A DNA stretch of 64,000 nucleotides from DTU063 sp001512695 (GCA_049658265.1 JBASOM010000121.1:14767-78766); one strand, 5' to 3'. Counted from the stretch's first letter, positions 43,079 through 52,412 are shown. Program-made: numbers and translations. The notes: generated by a model from the sequence alone, not told the origin.

Positions 43079-43600
43079 TTGCAACGGATTGATGTGATTT
43101 TAGGTGATATTACCAAGGTGGAAGTTGATGCCATCGTAAATGCAGCAAATAAAACGCTGCTGGGGGGTGGCGGTGTAGACGGGGCAATTCACCGGGCTGC
43201 CGGGCCCGAACTTCTCGAAGAATGCCGGCAATTAAAGGGCTGTGAAACTGGACAGGCCAAAATTACGAAGGGATACAGGCTACCCGCAAAGCACGTGATT
43301 CACACGGTGGGGCCCATCTGGCAAGGAGGGGATGCCAACGAGGATGAGCTGCTGGCATCATGTTATCGCAGTTCACTAATGCTGGCCGTAGAAAACAATG
43401 TGAAGACAATTGCATTTCCGTCAATTAGCACGGGCGCATACGGTTTTCCGGTAAAGCGGGCTGCAGACATTGCAATTAGAGAGATAGCAAGGTTTTTAGA
43501 GGAAAACAACAGCATTGAAAAAGTTCTAATGGTTTGTTTTGATGAGAAAACTATGAAGGCTTATTCGGAAGCGTTATCAAAGCTGCGAAAGGAGTATTAG
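43079..43600 (+). CDS. macrodomain protein (O-acetyl-ADP-ribose deacetylase type)
   Basis: A 173-residue stand-alone macrodomain. The ADP-ribose site is formed by DAIVNAANKTLLGGGGVDGAIH near residue 18 (shown in two overlapping motifs, VNAAN and GGGGVDGAIH) and by SISTGAYGFP near 120. It belongs to the MacroD-type hydrolases that remove ADP-ribose or acetyl groups. The TTG start has GGAGGGGTGA upstream. It may share a transcript with the downstream dehydrogenase. Confidence 0.9.
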   Translation: MQRIDVILGDITKVEVDAIVNAANKTLLGGGGVDGAIHRAAGPELLEECRQLKGCETGQAKITKGYRLPAKHVIHTVGPIWQGGDANEDELLASCYRSSLMLAVENNVKTIAFPSISTGAYGFPVKRAADIAIREIARFLEENNSIEKVLMVCFDEKTMKAYSEALSKLRKEY

Positions 43601-43636
43601 AAGCAGCAAAAACATAATAACAAGGGGGCCTTATGT

Positions 43637-44518
43637 ATGACGCTATGTAAAAAAGATACCCTTATAGGCTTTATTGGCACAGGGGTAATGGGAAAAAGTA
43701 TGGCGATGAATTTGATGAAAGCAGGCTATAAGGTACTTGTCTACAACCGCACCAAGGCAAAAGCTGAGGAACTGATTGAAAAAGGTGCGACCTGGAAGGA
43801 TACGGTGGCCGAAGTTGCCCGTGAAGCTAATGTCATCATAACAATTGTGGGATATCCGAAGGATGTAAGGGAAGTCTATCTTGGCGAAAACGGAATCATA
43901 GAAAATGCAAAAGCAGGCTCTTACCTGATCGATATGACCACATCCAGTCCGAAACTGGCCAAGGAGATTTACGAAGCAGCAAAGGCCAGGAACTTACATG
44001 CGCTGGATGCACCGGTTTCGGGCGGCGATGTTGGAGCTAAGGAAGCGAGGCTATCAATCATGGTAGGCGGTGATGCCGAAGCCTTTGAGGAAGTAAAGCC
44101 AATTTTTGAAGTGATGGGCAAGAACATCGTCCTGCAGGGCGGCGCCGGAGCAGGGCAGTACACAAAGATGAGCAATCAAATTGCCATTGCCTCTAATATG
44201 CTGGGCGTTTGTGAAGCAATGGCCTATGCCATAAAGGCAGGCCTTGATCCGAAGGTGGTCTTAAAGAGCATAGAGTCTGGGGCTGCAGGCAGCTGGTCTC
44301 TTAGCAATTATACACCCAGAATGCTCTCTGGAGATTTTGAGCCGGGATTTTACATAAAACACTTTATAAAAGATATGAAAATTGCCCTGGAATCGGCAAA
44401 GGAACTCGGACTTAAAACTCCCGGCCTGGAGCTTGCCCTATCCATATACGAAGAATTGGCGGAGCGGGGCGAGGAAAATAGCGGTACGCAAGCACTGTTC
44501 AAGTACTACATGAATTAA
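43637..44518 (+). CDS. beta-hydroxyacid dehydrogenase (3-hydroxyisobutyrate dehydrogenase family)
   Basis: A 293-residue NAD(P)-dependent enzyme with a Rossmann motif GFIGTGVMGKSMAMNL near residue 12, the substrate motif DAPVSGGDVGAKEA near 121 and catalytic Lys in GQYTKMSNQ near 176. The family includes tartronate semialdehyde reductase and 3-hydroxyisobutyrate dehydrogenase; the substrate cannot be fixed from sequence. Confidence 0.88.
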   Translation: MTLCKKDTLIGFIGTGVMGKSMAMNLMKAGYKVLVYNRTKAKAEELIEKGATWKDTVAEVAREANVIITIVGYPKDVREVYLGENGIIENAKAGSYLIDMTTSSPKLAKEIYEAAKARNLHALDAPVSGGDVGAKEARLSIMVGGDAEAFEEVKPIFEVMGKNIVLQGGAGAGQYTKMSNQIAIASNMLGVCEAMAYAIKAGLDPKVVLKSIESGAAGSWSLSNYTPRMLSGDFEPGFYIKHFIKDMKIALESAKELGLKTPGLELALSIYEELAERGEENSGTQALFKYYMN

Positions 44519-44528
44519 TATTGACTGC

Positions 44529-44574
44529 AAAAGAAACTTCTTCAGTTTAAAGGCTGTTGAAGTTTCTTTTTTTT
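44529..44574 (+). terminator. rho-independent terminator
   Basis: AAAGAAACTTC and GAAGTTTCTTT form an 11-bp stem with a long loop, running into a T-tract. Confidence 0.85.
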
Positions 44575-44602
44575 GATATCTTTCGGTGTTTTGCCATATT
44601 AT
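44573..44602 (+). promoter_or_regulatory. candidate promoter of manC
   Basis: TTGATA (44573-44578), an 18-base spacer and TATTAT (44597-44602). It lies directly after the upstream terminator. Confidence 0.4.
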
Positions 44603-44679
44603 TAGCTCTGATTTTGAAAGATATTTGGAAAAGCAGGGCAAAATAAACATAAATATAATAAAAGCACTGGAGGATATCA

Positions 44680-45762
44680 ATGAACATATATGGAGTAATA
44701 ATGGCTGGCGGGGGAGGCACCCGGTTTTGGCCTTTGAGTCGTGCCACCGCTCCGAAACAATTTTTAAACATCACCGGCGAAGACAGCATGATAAATGATA
44801 CCATAAAGAGGATAAAAGATGTTATTCCGCCGGAGAATATATTAATCGTCACCAACAAAGCCCAGGAAAAAATACTCAATGAAGTGATCCAGGAAGATAT
44901 ACCCAAGGAAAATGTTTTGGTAGAGCCTGTTGGCAGAAATACGGCAGCATGTATCGCATATGCTGCAATTGTCATAAAGAAGAGATACGGGGATTCGGTA
45001 ATGGCCGTCTTTCCCTCGGACCACTACATAAAAAATGTGGATGAGTTCCAAAGGGTCTTAAGGTCTGCTTGTAGCATTGCAGAGAGCACGGAAAAACTCG
45101 TCACTATGGGGATAGAGCCCACCTATCCCTCAACGGGGTACGGCTATATAAAATATGACAAGGATAGGTCTTTACCTGCGGGAAATAAGACGGCATATGA
45201 AGCAGTAGAATTTGTAGAAAAACCCAGCGTGCCTAAAGCCAAAAAATACCTGGAAAGCGGTAACTACCTTTGGAACAGCGGCATGTTTGTCTGGAAAAGT
45301 TCAGTCATTTTAAATAATTTCAGAAGGTTTTTGCCCCGCCTATATAGAAATATAGAGAAAATAGAGCCTTTTCTAGGTACTCCCGAGGAAGGAAAGGCAG
45401 TTGAAGACATATATCCTATATTGCCCAGCATTTCCATTGACTACGGTGTCATGGAAAGGTCTGACGAAGTTGTTGTTATTCCGGGGGATTTTGGTTGGAA
45501 TGATGTCGGATGCTGGGATTCTCTAGGAAGCGTGTTCCCTCCTGATGAAAACGGCAACATTACAAAAGGAGATTTTGTTGATATTGAAACCCGCAATTCC
45601 ATCATTTATTCTAACAGCCGATTTGTCGCAGCGGTAGGTTTGGAAAACATGATTGTGGTGGAAACCAGCGATGCCTTACTGGTATGTTCAAAAGAAAAAG
45701 CTCAGGATGTAAAAAAGGTAGTGGAATACTTGAATAAAGTGGGAAGAGAGGAACTGCTGTAA
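44680..45762 (+). CDS. manC: mannose-1-phosphate guanylyltransferase
   Basis: A 360-residue nucleotidyltransferase with the signature MAGGGGTRFWPLSRATAPKQFL (two parts: GGGGTRFWPLSR, then PKQF) at the N-terminus, FPSDHYI near residue 107 and FVEKP near 180. It lacks the C-terminal isomerase domain of bifunctional ManC/AlgA. It makes GDP-mannose for surface glycans. Its stop overlaps the start of capA by one base. Confidence 0.92.
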   Translation: MNIYGVIMAGGGGTRFWPLSRATAPKQFLNITGEDSMINDTIKRIKDVIPPENILIVTNKAQEKILNEVIQEDIPKENVLVEPVGRNTAACIAYAAIVIKKRYGDSVMAVFPSDHYIKNVDEFQRVLRSACSIAESTEKLVTMGIEPTYPSTGYGYIKYDKDRSLPAGNKTAYEAVEFVEKPSVPKAKKYLESGNYLWNSGMFVWKSSVILNNFRRFLPRLYRNIEKIEPFLGTPEEGKAVEDIYPILPSISIDYGVMERSDEVVVIPGDFGWNDVGCWDSLGSVFPPDENGNITKGDFVDIETRNSIIYSNSRFVAAVGLENMIVVETSDALLVCSKEKAQDVKKVVEYLNKVGREELL

Positions 45763-46916
45763 TGAACAATAAGAAAGGAAAGCTTTGGCCCTATTTAGTT
45801 GCCTTGGCATTAATAATTTTTGCGGGTGTCATGTTGGTCTATAGAGATGCTTTTAATGACTATGTAAGTGTACTTGCAACCTGGCAACCCGTAACTACAA
45901 GCAAAAATGCGGATAGCGATGATGTGAACACCGAAGAAGAATTAAGTCAAGAGGAACCAGAAGAAGTAGATCTACCAAATCCCACAGCAACTTTTCTGGC
46001 AGTGGGAGATGTGATGATGCATGATGGCCAGATTTGGTCGGGATACAGTGATGCTGCGGATAGCTTTGATTACACGGAGTTTTTCCATGTGGTAAAAGAT
46101 GAGATTTCCGCAGCGGATATTGCCATGGCCAATCTAGAGACAACTTTGGCAGGCAAGGAACAAAAATATACGGGCTATCCCATGTTCAACAGTCCCGATG
46201 AAATAGCTGATGCACTGAAAGATGCCGGCTTTGATATTATAGTAACTTCCAATAATCACAGTTTGGACAGAGGGGCAAAAGGAGCCATCAGGACAATACA
46301 GGTCCTTAAAGAACGCGGATTGGCCCCTATAGGCACCTATGAATCTGAAGAGGAACGTGAGCAAATCCTGATAAAAGAACTAAACGGCATAAGTTTTGCC
46401 TTTTTGTCGTACACGTACGGAACAAACGGCATTCCCATTCCGAAGGACATGCCGTACCTTGTTAATCTGATTGATGAAGAGTTGATACTTTCGGATATAG
46501 AAAAAGCGCGAAGCCAGGCTGATGTGGTTGTGGTGTACCTGCATTATGGTGATGAATACCAGAGGACTCCTTCAAAATATCAGAGAAAGCTTGCTCACCT
46601 TCTCCTAAAAAATGGAGCAAGCTTTATTGTAGCAAGTCACCCCCACGTTATTCAGCCTGGAGAATGGATGGAGGTCCAGGAAGCTGATGGAGAAATAATT
46701 AAGAAATACATTGCGTATTCGATGGGCAATTTCATATCGGCACAGAGATTTCCTTATACCGAGGAAGGGCTCATGGTCAAGTTCACTCTGGAAAAGGATT
46801 TGAAAAAGAACAAGGTTTATCTTACCGATGTTGAAGAAATTGATACCTGGGTAGATAAGTTCGTAAGAGATGGAAAGATGAGATATGTGGTCAGGTTCGG
46901 CAAGAAACCTACATAA
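45762..46916 (+). CDS. CapA family protein
   Basis: A 384-residue protein with one N-terminal transmembrane segment (about 9-27), an acidic linker, then a PGA_cap/CapA metallophosphatase-like domain: AVGDVMMHDGQ near residue 85, MANLETTLAG near 122, TSNNHSLDRG near 165 and ASHPHVIQPGE near 290. The family acts in poly-gamma-glutamate or other capsule assembly. Translational coupling to manC suggests a joint role in surface polymer. Confidence 0.88.
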   Translation: MNNKKGKLWPYLVALALIIFAGVMLVYRDAFNDYVSVLATWQPVTTSKNADSDDVNTEEELSQEEPEEVDLPNPTATFLAVGDVMMHDGQIWSGYSDAADSFDYTEFFHVVKDEISAADIAMANLETTLAGKEQKYTGYPMFNSPDEIADALKDAGFDIIVTSNNHSLDRGAKGAIRTIQVLKERGLAPIGTYESEEEREQILIKELNGISFAFLSYTYGTNGIPIPKDMPYLVNLIDEELILSDIEKARSQADVVVVYLHYGDEYQRTPSKYQRKLAHLLLKNGASFIVASHPHVIQPGEWMEVQEADGEIIKKYIAYSMGNFISAQRFPYTEEGLMVKFTLEKDLKKNKVYLTDVEEIDTWVDKFVRDGKMRYVVRFGKKPT

Positions 46917-47085
46917 TGATATAATGGTCCTTTTCGCAGATTTCTTTTATGTCTTCGCTGCAGGGCACGTGGTTCCCCCATGCATGTAAGCTACAATATT
47001 GAATAGGCCCGTAGCATGTTTCCTCATATTTTAAATGTTTACAAGTTGCAATTTCAGTAAAATTAATCTTTCTCGGGATTGCCAT
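46909..47085 (-). CDS. small Cys-rich protein, 58 residues
   Basis: Read on the minus strand, 59 codons run from ATG at 47085 to TAG. The product starts MAIPRKINFTEIATC and has five cysteines (15, 24, 31, 42, 50) and three histidines, in the pattern CKH, CYGPIQYCSLH, PCSEDIKEIC. That suggests a small zinc- or cluster-binding protein. AGGAG lies about 10 bases upstream and a very good promoter lies at 47117-47145, so I consider it a real gene. It overlaps the 3' end of capA by 8 bases. I recognise no family. Confidence 0.65.
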   Translation of the reverse strand: MAIPRKINFTEIATCKHLKYEETCYGPIQYCSLHAWGNHVPCSEDIKEICEKDHYIIM

Positions 47086-47116
47086 TATAAATCATCTCCT
47101 TCTGTTTTTTTGTTAT

Positions 47117-47145
47117 ATAATAGCATAAAGCGTTTAAAAAATCAA
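47117..47145 (-). promoter_or_regulatory. sigma-A promoter of the small Cys-rich gene
   Basis: On the minus strand TTGATT (47140-47145), 17 bases and TATTAT (47117-47122). Confidence 0.7.
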
Positions 47146-47286
47146 GAATATTCCGTCAATAAAGAAAATGTTCTCTTTCACAAGCTCCGTTAGCTTAAAT
47201 ATCCAGCAACGGTCATATTTCCATACATGTAAGGATATGTTTAATAAGAACAGTATTTGTCAACGCTGGCAAAAGGGGGCTTTAGT

Positions 47287-48027
47287 GTGGAACGTGTAAA
47301 ATTAAAGGTTCCCGGCAAAAGTACCTTTGTATTAGCGACTTTACTTATATTGGCACTGATAATCCAATATTTATACGGCAAAAATCTTGCGGTAAGTGTT
47401 TTAAGCGGTTGGCTGCCCTTGTCCGGGAAGGTGATAGTGATTGACCCCGGTCACGGCGGTATCGATGGAGGAGCAAGCTTTGATAGCGTTTTAGAGAAAC
47501 ATATCAATCTTGAAGTTTCCTTGAAATTAAAGAGCATCTTAGAAAAAGAAGGTGCCAATGTGGTCATGACCAGGACAAAAGATATTGCCTTGGACCATTT
47601 GAACAATAAGAGTGAGTATAGGCACAAGAGGGACCTGATTGCGAGAGTCGACATTATAAATAATTCCAGACCCGATATATTCCTGAGCCTTCACGTGAAT
47701 GCTGAAAAAAGCTCAGCTAAAACTCGGGGGCCCATGGTCTTTTATTATTATGACAGTGTAAAAAGCAGGCAATTGGCTCTGCAGATTCAAAAAAACTTAG
47801 AAGAAGCTTACATTAAAGCTGGCCACAGGGTACCGGCACGGAAAGCTAACGGCAACAGATCTCTTTTTATATTGAAAAACACAAAGCCAGCCGGTGTCAT
47901 TGTGGAACTGGGTTTCATAACTAATTCCGGGGACAGGCAGCTTCTAACAACAGAAGCTTTTCAAAAGCAAATAGCAAAAGCAATGGCGCTTGCGATTAAA
48001 GAATATTTTTCACAAAAGGCTTTGTAA
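47287..48027 (+). CDS. cwlD: N-acetylmuramoyl-L-alanine amidase CwlD
   Basis: A 246-residue Amidase_3 enzyme with one N-terminal hydrophobic anchor (about 12-30). The zinc ligands are in VIDPGHGGIDGG, the following Glu of EKHINLEVS and FLSLHVNAE, and the catalytic Glu in VIVELGFITN. In spore formers CwlD cleaves the peptide side chain during cortex muramic-lactam formation. The GTG at 47287 has AAAAGGGGG 7 bases upstream; a TTG at 47257 is less likely. Confidence 0.88.
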   Translation: MERVKLKVPGKSTFVLATLLILALIIQYLYGKNLAVSVLSGWLPLSGKVIVIDPGHGGIDGGASFDSVLEKHINLEVSLKLKSILEKEGANVVMTRTKDIALDHLNNKSEYRHKRDLIARVDIINNSRPDIFLSLHVNAEKSSAKTRGPMVFYYYDSVKSRQLALQIQKNLEEAYIKAGHRVPARKANGNRSLFILKNTKPAGVIVELGFITNSGDRQLLTTEAFQKQIAKAMALAIKEYFSQKAL

Positions 48028-48096
48028 AAAAATATTTTGTGTTATAATTAATAAGTGAATTATCGCAACAGAAATTTTAAGGTTACAGGTGAAGAC

Positions 48097-48621
48097 ATGA
48101 GCAATGACATTAAGAGAGAGATATTTGAATGGTTGAAGGCTATTGTCCTGGCACTTATTCTTGCATTTATCATAAGAGGTTTTATATTTGAACCCATGAT
48201 AGTACCTAGCGGTTCCATGATTCCAACTATCCAAATTAACGACAGGATTTTGGTAAATAAGTATATATATAGATTTCAGTCTCCTGAATATAATGACATA
48301 GTGGTCTTTAGATATCCCGATGACCATAAGCAGATATTTGTCAAGCGCCTTATAGGTAAGGGCGGGGATGTAATAGAGATTAGGGATAGTGTCCTTTATA
48401 GAAATGATGAACCCATACAGGAGCCCCAGTTAAACGAAGCCATGTACAATGATTTCGGGCCCTATAAAGTTCCTGAAGGGCATTACTTTATGTTGGGGGA
48501 TAACCGAAACAATTCAAAGGACAGCAGGTTCTGGGACAACAAATATGTTTCAAGAGAGCAAATCGTAGGCAAAGCAACGTACCGAATATGGCCAATAAAT
48601 CGAATTGGTGCCCTTAAATAA
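48097..48621 (+). CDS. lepB: signal peptidase I
   Basis: A 174-residue type I signal peptidase with one N-terminal membrane segment (about 15-30). The catalytic Ser is in PSGSMIPTI near residue 45, the Lys in FVKRLIGKGGD near 85, and the box GDNRNNSKDSRFW near 140. The start at 48097 gives the usual short cytoplasmic head. A GTG at 48055 coincides with the predicted transcription start after TATAAT at 48043-48048. Confidence 0.93.
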   Translation: MSNDIKREIFEWLKAIVLALILAFIIRGFIFEPMIVPSGSMIPTIQINDRILVNKYIYRFQSPEYNDIVVFRYPDDHKQIFVKRLIGKGGDVIEIRDSVLYRNDEPIQEPQLNEAMYNDFGPYKVPEGHYFMLGDNRNNSKDSRFWDNKYVSREQIVGKATYRIWPINRIGALK

Positions 48622-48631
48622 AATTACAATC

Positions 48632-48660
48632 TTGAATTTTCATTAGCTTTGTATTATAAT
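48632..48660 (+). promoter_or_regulatory. sigma-A promoter of the first tRNAs
   Basis: TTGAAT (48632-48637), 17 bases and TATAAT (48655-48660), 25 bases before the first tRNA. Confidence 0.75.
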
Positions 48661-48685
48661 ATTTTCACGGCAATTGGCTATTAGT

Positions 48686-48761
48686 GGGGATATAGCTCAG
48701 CTGGGAGAGCGTCTGGTTCGCAATCAGAAGGTCAGGGGTTCGATCCCCCTTATCTCCACCA
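48686..48761 (+). tRNA. tRNA-Ala (CGC)
   Basis: 76 bases with encoded CCA. The acceptor stem GGGGATA/TATCTCC and anticodon loop TTCGCAA give CGC, which reads GCG. The anticodon stem has a G-T closing pair. Confidence 0.9.
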
Positions 48762-48765
48762 AAAG

Positions 48766-48840
48766 GGGCGCGTAGCTCAGTGGGAGAGCGCTTGATTCAC
48801 ATTCAAGAGGTCGCAGGTTCGAAACCTGCCGCGCCCACCA
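48766..48840 (+). tRNA. tRNA-Val (CAC)
   Basis: 75 bases with encoded CCA. The acceptor stem GGGCGCG/CGCGCCC and loop TTCACAT give anticodon CAC. Confidence 0.92.
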
Positions 48841-48865
48841 TGATAAAAATGTGTATAAACTAGCC

Positions 48866-48894
48866 TTGACAATATCAAATAAAACTATTATACT
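48866..48894 (+). promoter_or_regulatory. sigma-A promoter of tRNA-Ala (GGC)
   Basis: Perfect TTGACA (48866-48871), 17 bases and TATACT (48889-48894). Confidence 0.85.
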
Positions 48895-48924
48895 AGTAAA
48901 TGCTTGTGATTAAACTTATTAGAT

Positions 48925-49000
48925 GGGGAATTAGCTCAGCTGGGAGAGCGCCTGAATGGCATTCAGGAGGTCAGGGGTTCGACTCCCCTATTCTCCACCA
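48925..49000 (+). tRNA. tRNA-Ala (GGC)
   Basis: 76 bases with encoded CCA. The acceptor stem GGGGAAT/ATTCTCC and loop ATGGCAT give anticodon GGC. Confidence 0.92.
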
Positions 49001-49196
49001 AATGAAATCAGGACGTAGAACGGAAAACCGTTGCTACGTTTTTTGTTTTTATAATACATTATTGTTGATTTTAATAGTTTATAAAGCTAAAATAAAAAAG
49101 GTGTCTAAAATAAAGTTTGTGATGATAATATTTCCCAGAATTCGCATTTTGTAATTTCCATTAATTGTAATGGCTTAGAAGGAGTGACATGTTGCT

Positions 49197-50282
49197 GTGA
49201 AGGTTGGACTAGTTGGATTGCCTACTGTGGGTAAAACCACTTTTTTTAATTTATTGACTCATGCAAAGGCAGAGACGAATGCCTTTCAAAGCGGCAAGCA
49301 AAATGCAAATATAGGCCTTGCCAGGGTGCCTGATGGGAGAATTGATTTTCTAGCCCAGGTTTACAAACCCAAAAAGGTCACCTATGCTCAAATTGAAGTG
49401 GTGGATATTCCGGGTTTGACAAGGGGGGCCGGTGAAGGTAAGGGTTCCGGAAATCAATTCCTCAGCAACATACGGCAGGTGGATTGCCTGGTCCACATAG
49501 TGAGGGCTTTTAGGGATGAAAATGTAATTCATTCCGAAGGTTCGATAGACATAATAAGGGACATTGAGAATATCGGAACGGAGCTGCTCCTGGCGGACCT
49601 ACAGCTTGTGGAAACTAGAATCGATAGAATAAATAATGGAAGAAAAGTCACCAAAGAGCAGGTAGCTGAAAGAGAAGTGCTTGAGAAGATTCGTGAGTCC
49701 CTGGAAAATGAAATGAGTCTTGCCGATTTCAATCTTTCCGAAGATGAAGAAAAGCTTTTGGAACACTTGGATTTTTTAACGGCCAAACCGGTAATCATAG
49801 TGGTAAATGTGGACGATGAGCAGCTAATTGAAGGTTACGAGCAAAAAGACGAGGTTTTAAGATACTGTCATGAGAAGAATCTCCCGGTATTTGAGGTCAG
49901 TGCAAAAGCGGAAGTGGAAATAAACGAGTTGGATGACGATGATAGAATTGCATTTATGAGGGAGTTAAATATTAAAGAGTCCGGCATAGACCTCCTTGCA
50001 AGGGCCATTTACGATAGGCTCAGCCTAATATCATTTTTAACTGTCGGAGAAGACGAGGTCAGGGCGTGGACAATAAAGAAGGGCACAGTGGCAAAGAAGG
50101 CTGCAGGTAAAATTCACTCTGACATCGAACGGGGATTTATAAGGGCAGAGGTAATAAGCTTTGACGAATTCAAGGAATGCGGTTCTATGGCCAAGGCCAG
50201 GGATTTGGGCAAGCTGCGCTTAGAGGGAAAGGACTATGTTGTCCAGGACGGAGATATTATAAGTTTCAGATTTAATGTTTAA
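49197..50282 (+). CDS. ychF: redox-regulated ATPase YchF
   Basis: A 361-residue Obg-like P-loop NTPase with GLPTVGKTTFFN at the N-terminus, DIPGLTRGAGEGKG near residue 65 and a C-terminal TGS domain (VRAWTIKKGTVAKKAAGKIH). YchF prefers ATP over GTP and binds ribosomes. GTG start with AGAAGGAGTGA upstream. The 196 bases before it hold no other feature. Confidence 0.93.
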   Translation: MKVGLVGLPTVGKTTFFNLLTHAKAETNAFQSGKQNANIGLARVPDGRIDFLAQVYKPKKVTYAQIEVVDIPGLTRGAGEGKGSGNQFLSNIRQVDCLVHIVRAFRDENVIHSEGSIDIIRDIENIGTELLLADLQLVETRIDRINNGRKVTKEQVAEREVLEKIRESLENEMSLADFNLSEDEEKLLEHLDFLTAKPVIIVVNVDDEQLIEGYEQKDEVLRYCHEKNLPVFEVSAKAEVEINELDDDDRIAFMRELNIKESGIDLLARAIYDRLSLISFLTVGEDEVRAWTIKKGTVAKKAAGKIHSDIERGFIRAEVISFDEFKECGSMAKARDLGKLRLEGKDYVVQDGDIISFRFNV

Positions 50283-50299
50283 AACATAACGAGGATTGA

Positions 50300-50331
50300 A
50301 AACAAGGAGTAGCTACTTTGCTCCTTGTTTT
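50300..50331. terminator. bidirectional terminator
   Basis: AAACAAGGAG and CTCCTTGTTT form a 10-bp stem between convergent ychF and the small minus-strand gene, with T-rich ends on both strands. It includes the stop codon of the latter. Confidence 0.8.
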
Positions 50332-50722
50332 AACCTAAAGAGCTGCCGCTGTTTTTGAATATATAACATGGACGACCTAGATATTCACCCTGTTTAAATC
50401 CGTATCTTTCAAGGAACTTGAAAGCCCGACGTCTGCGCTCGTCAACCCAGTAAATTACAATGGATTCGCCGGGGCCAATGGCATGTTTCAGCTGCTTTAG
50501 CCATTTTAAAGCCTTCAACATGCCCTCCAAGCCCCAAGTATTGAAGCTTTTCGAAATTAGCTCTTCTTGATGCCTGAACCAATAATTGCACTCCCTTTTT
50601 GTGGGGAAAATACACACTGCCACGATATAGGCGACGCTCTTTGACCGCTGTCGGTGCCGTGTTACATACATTGCCAGGTACTGGCCGCTTGATAATCGGT
50701 GAAATAGTCTAATTGTTTTCAT
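50330..50722 (-). CDS. hypothetical protein, 130 residues
   Basis: A basic protein (many Arg and Lys) with aromatic-rich N-terminal half and the stretch VIYWVDERRRRAFKFLERYGF in the second half, which resembles the cofactor loop and end of GNAT acetyltransferases only vaguely. GGAGGGG precedes the ATG by 5 bases. I do not recognise a family. It has its own transcript, bounded by a terminator. Confidence 0.6.
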   Translation of the reverse strand: MKTIRLFHRLSSGQYLAMYVTRHRQRSKSVAYIVAVCIFPTKRECNYWFRHQEELISKSFNTWGLEGMLKALKWLKQLKHAIGPGESIVIYWVDERRRRAFKFLERYGFKQGEYLGRPCYIFKNSGSSLG

Positions 50723-50803
50723 TGCATCCCCTCCACACCAGCTTCTAATACATTGTATTGCGTTTTTATATAATGGGTGCCGGATGTTCTAGCTCAAGTA
50801 AAG

Positions 50804-52288
50804 TCAGTATCTTTGTCTTATGCCTCTTAGGTCTATTCCCAAAGCCAGGGCAAGTATTAAGTAGCCACTGATTCCTAGAATTAGGTCTGCCCCTATGCAT
50901 ATTATTTTTGGGAAGTCTAAATTTACCAGGGGCAAAAAAGCTTTGCTCATTATGTAGGCCATAAAAACGCAGCAAATCATGGGTTTTAATATAATCTCTA
51001 GCAGGTTAAATTGTCTTTGAAAGTTTTGCTCGATATGCCGAATACTTATAAATATTGCCACTGCAGAAGCGGTAATTAAGGCAACGGAATAACCGTAAAT
51101 TCCCATGGGTGTTTTAGCCGTTAACAAAAACAGGATTTGATTTGTTATAAACAAAGTAGTGAGGGATGTTGTAATGGGGGTGCTGTTGTTGCCGATAGCC
51201 CTAAGTATTGACATTATGATACTTTCAAGGTAATAAAAGGGGATGCCGGCGGAAAAAGCTATAATAAGATTTCCCAGTTCAAACTTGGGAAATAGGAATT
51301 CTGCCACAGGTTCTGATAGGGCAATAAAAAATGCCGTCACTGCGAAGGCGAAGAAGGATGTGAGAAACAAGGCCTGCTGAGATAGCTTAAAAGCATACTC
51401 TTTGTTCTTTAGAGCCAAAGCCTTTGCAATTTGAGGGATGATATTTGATGACAAGGCCCTTACAAATAGGGCAGGGAAGAAGATCAGGGGCATTACCATG
51501 CCCGATGTTTTCCCGTAAAGGGCTAAGCCCTCATAAGATGAAAGTCCCGACAGGACTAGTCCTTTCGGAACTAATAGTGCTTCAATAGAACGTGAAATGG
51601 AATGAATGATTTGGCTAAATGAAACCGGGACGGCTATTTTCAGGATATCTTTGATTGTTGCAATTACAGAATTTTTTCTGGAATTACGGTAATTGCCTAT
51701 GCTCTTTGCAAAAAAAATAAATAGTATGCACATGGATATGAATTCTCCAAGGGTCAGGGCAGTAACTGCACCCCTAGTCTTAGTTTCAAATCCAATAAGC
51801 AAATTGCTACTTACAAAAAGCACGCCGAACAAAGTCCGAAATATGCATTCAGTAATGTTGGACCACTGCACCGGCCTAGTATCCTGCATGCCAAAGAAGT
51901 ATCCTCTCATGACGGAGGAATAGCCTACAAATATTGCTGCAGGCAACACTATAAGCAGCAGTTTCAGTTTGAGAAGGAAAGATAGGGAAATAAGAAAAGA
52001 AGCTCCCAGCAGAGAAAAGGCGGTTGTCAGGGTGAAAGCAGACAAGATGATGTGGTTCCTTTTATTAGCTTCAGTCTGCATTTCCGCTATGAGTTTGGAT
52101 ACCGACAATGGAATACCTGCTGTCACAAGAGTTATTGCTGTACCGAAAAAGGCCAGGGTTTGCTGATAAACGCCCATGCCTTCAGAACCCAAATATTTTG
52201 ACAAAACAAGCCTGTAAAAAAAGCCAATCGTGCCGGTTATGGTATTTGTTGCGGTTAAAAGGACCGTGTTTACAAGCCAGTGGCCCAT
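50804..52288 (-). CDS. spoVB: SpoVB-like lipid-linked precursor flippase
   Basis: A 494-residue polytopic protein (about 14 helices) of the MOP/MVF exporter superfamily, polysaccharide biosynthesis type. The N-terminal GFFYRLVLSKYLGSEGMGVYQ and LVTAGIPLSVSKLIAE fit SpoVB/YtgP/YabM. It probably moves lipid-linked cell wall or cortex precursors. The ATG at 52288 is best spaced from AAAGGATG; a TTG two codons upstream is possible. Confidence 0.85.
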   Translation of the reverse strand: MGHWLVNTVLLTATNTITGTIGFFYRLVLSKYLGSEGMGVYQQTLAFFGTAITLVTAGIPLSVSKLIAEMQTEANKRNHIILSAFTLTTAFSLLGASFLISLSFLLKLKLLLIVLPAAIFVGYSSVMRGYFFGMQDTRPVQWSNITECIFRTLFGVLFVSSNLLIGFETKTRGAVTALTLGEFISMCILFIFFAKSIGNYRNSRKNSVIATIKDILKIAVPVSFSQIIHSISRSIEALLVPKGLVLSGLSSYEGLALYGKTSGMVMPLIFFPALFVRALSSNIIPQIAKALALKNKEYAFKLSQQALFLTSFFAFAVTAFFIALSEPVAEFLFPKFELGNLIIAFSAGIPFYYLESIIMSILRAIGNNSTPITTSLTTLFITNQILFLLTAKTPMGIYGYSVALITASAVAIFISIRHIEQNFQRQFNLLEIILKPMICCVFMAYIMSKAFLPLVNLDFPKIICIGADLILGISGYLILALALGIDLRGIRQRY

Positions 52289-52382
52289 CGCCAAAACATC
52301 CTTTCTCGAATATGCATAAATATAATATTCGGCAGCCGCCTGCTTTTATGATGACTGAATACAGTACTAATATTCGAAATAT

Positions 52383-52411
52383 TTGACTACAGTGAAATAT
52401 TATGGTATATT
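52383..52411 (+). promoter_or_regulatory. sigma-A promoter of rex
   Basis: TTGACT (52383-52388), 17 bases and TATATT (52406-52411). The heptamer ATATTCG occurs at 52325 and 52370 and inverted at 52307 in this divergent region. Confidence 0.65.
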
Positions 52412-52412
52412 T

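Noticed and set aside
48900..49154. 84-codon open frame
   Set aside because: It is translated tRNA-Ala plus AT-rich spacer.
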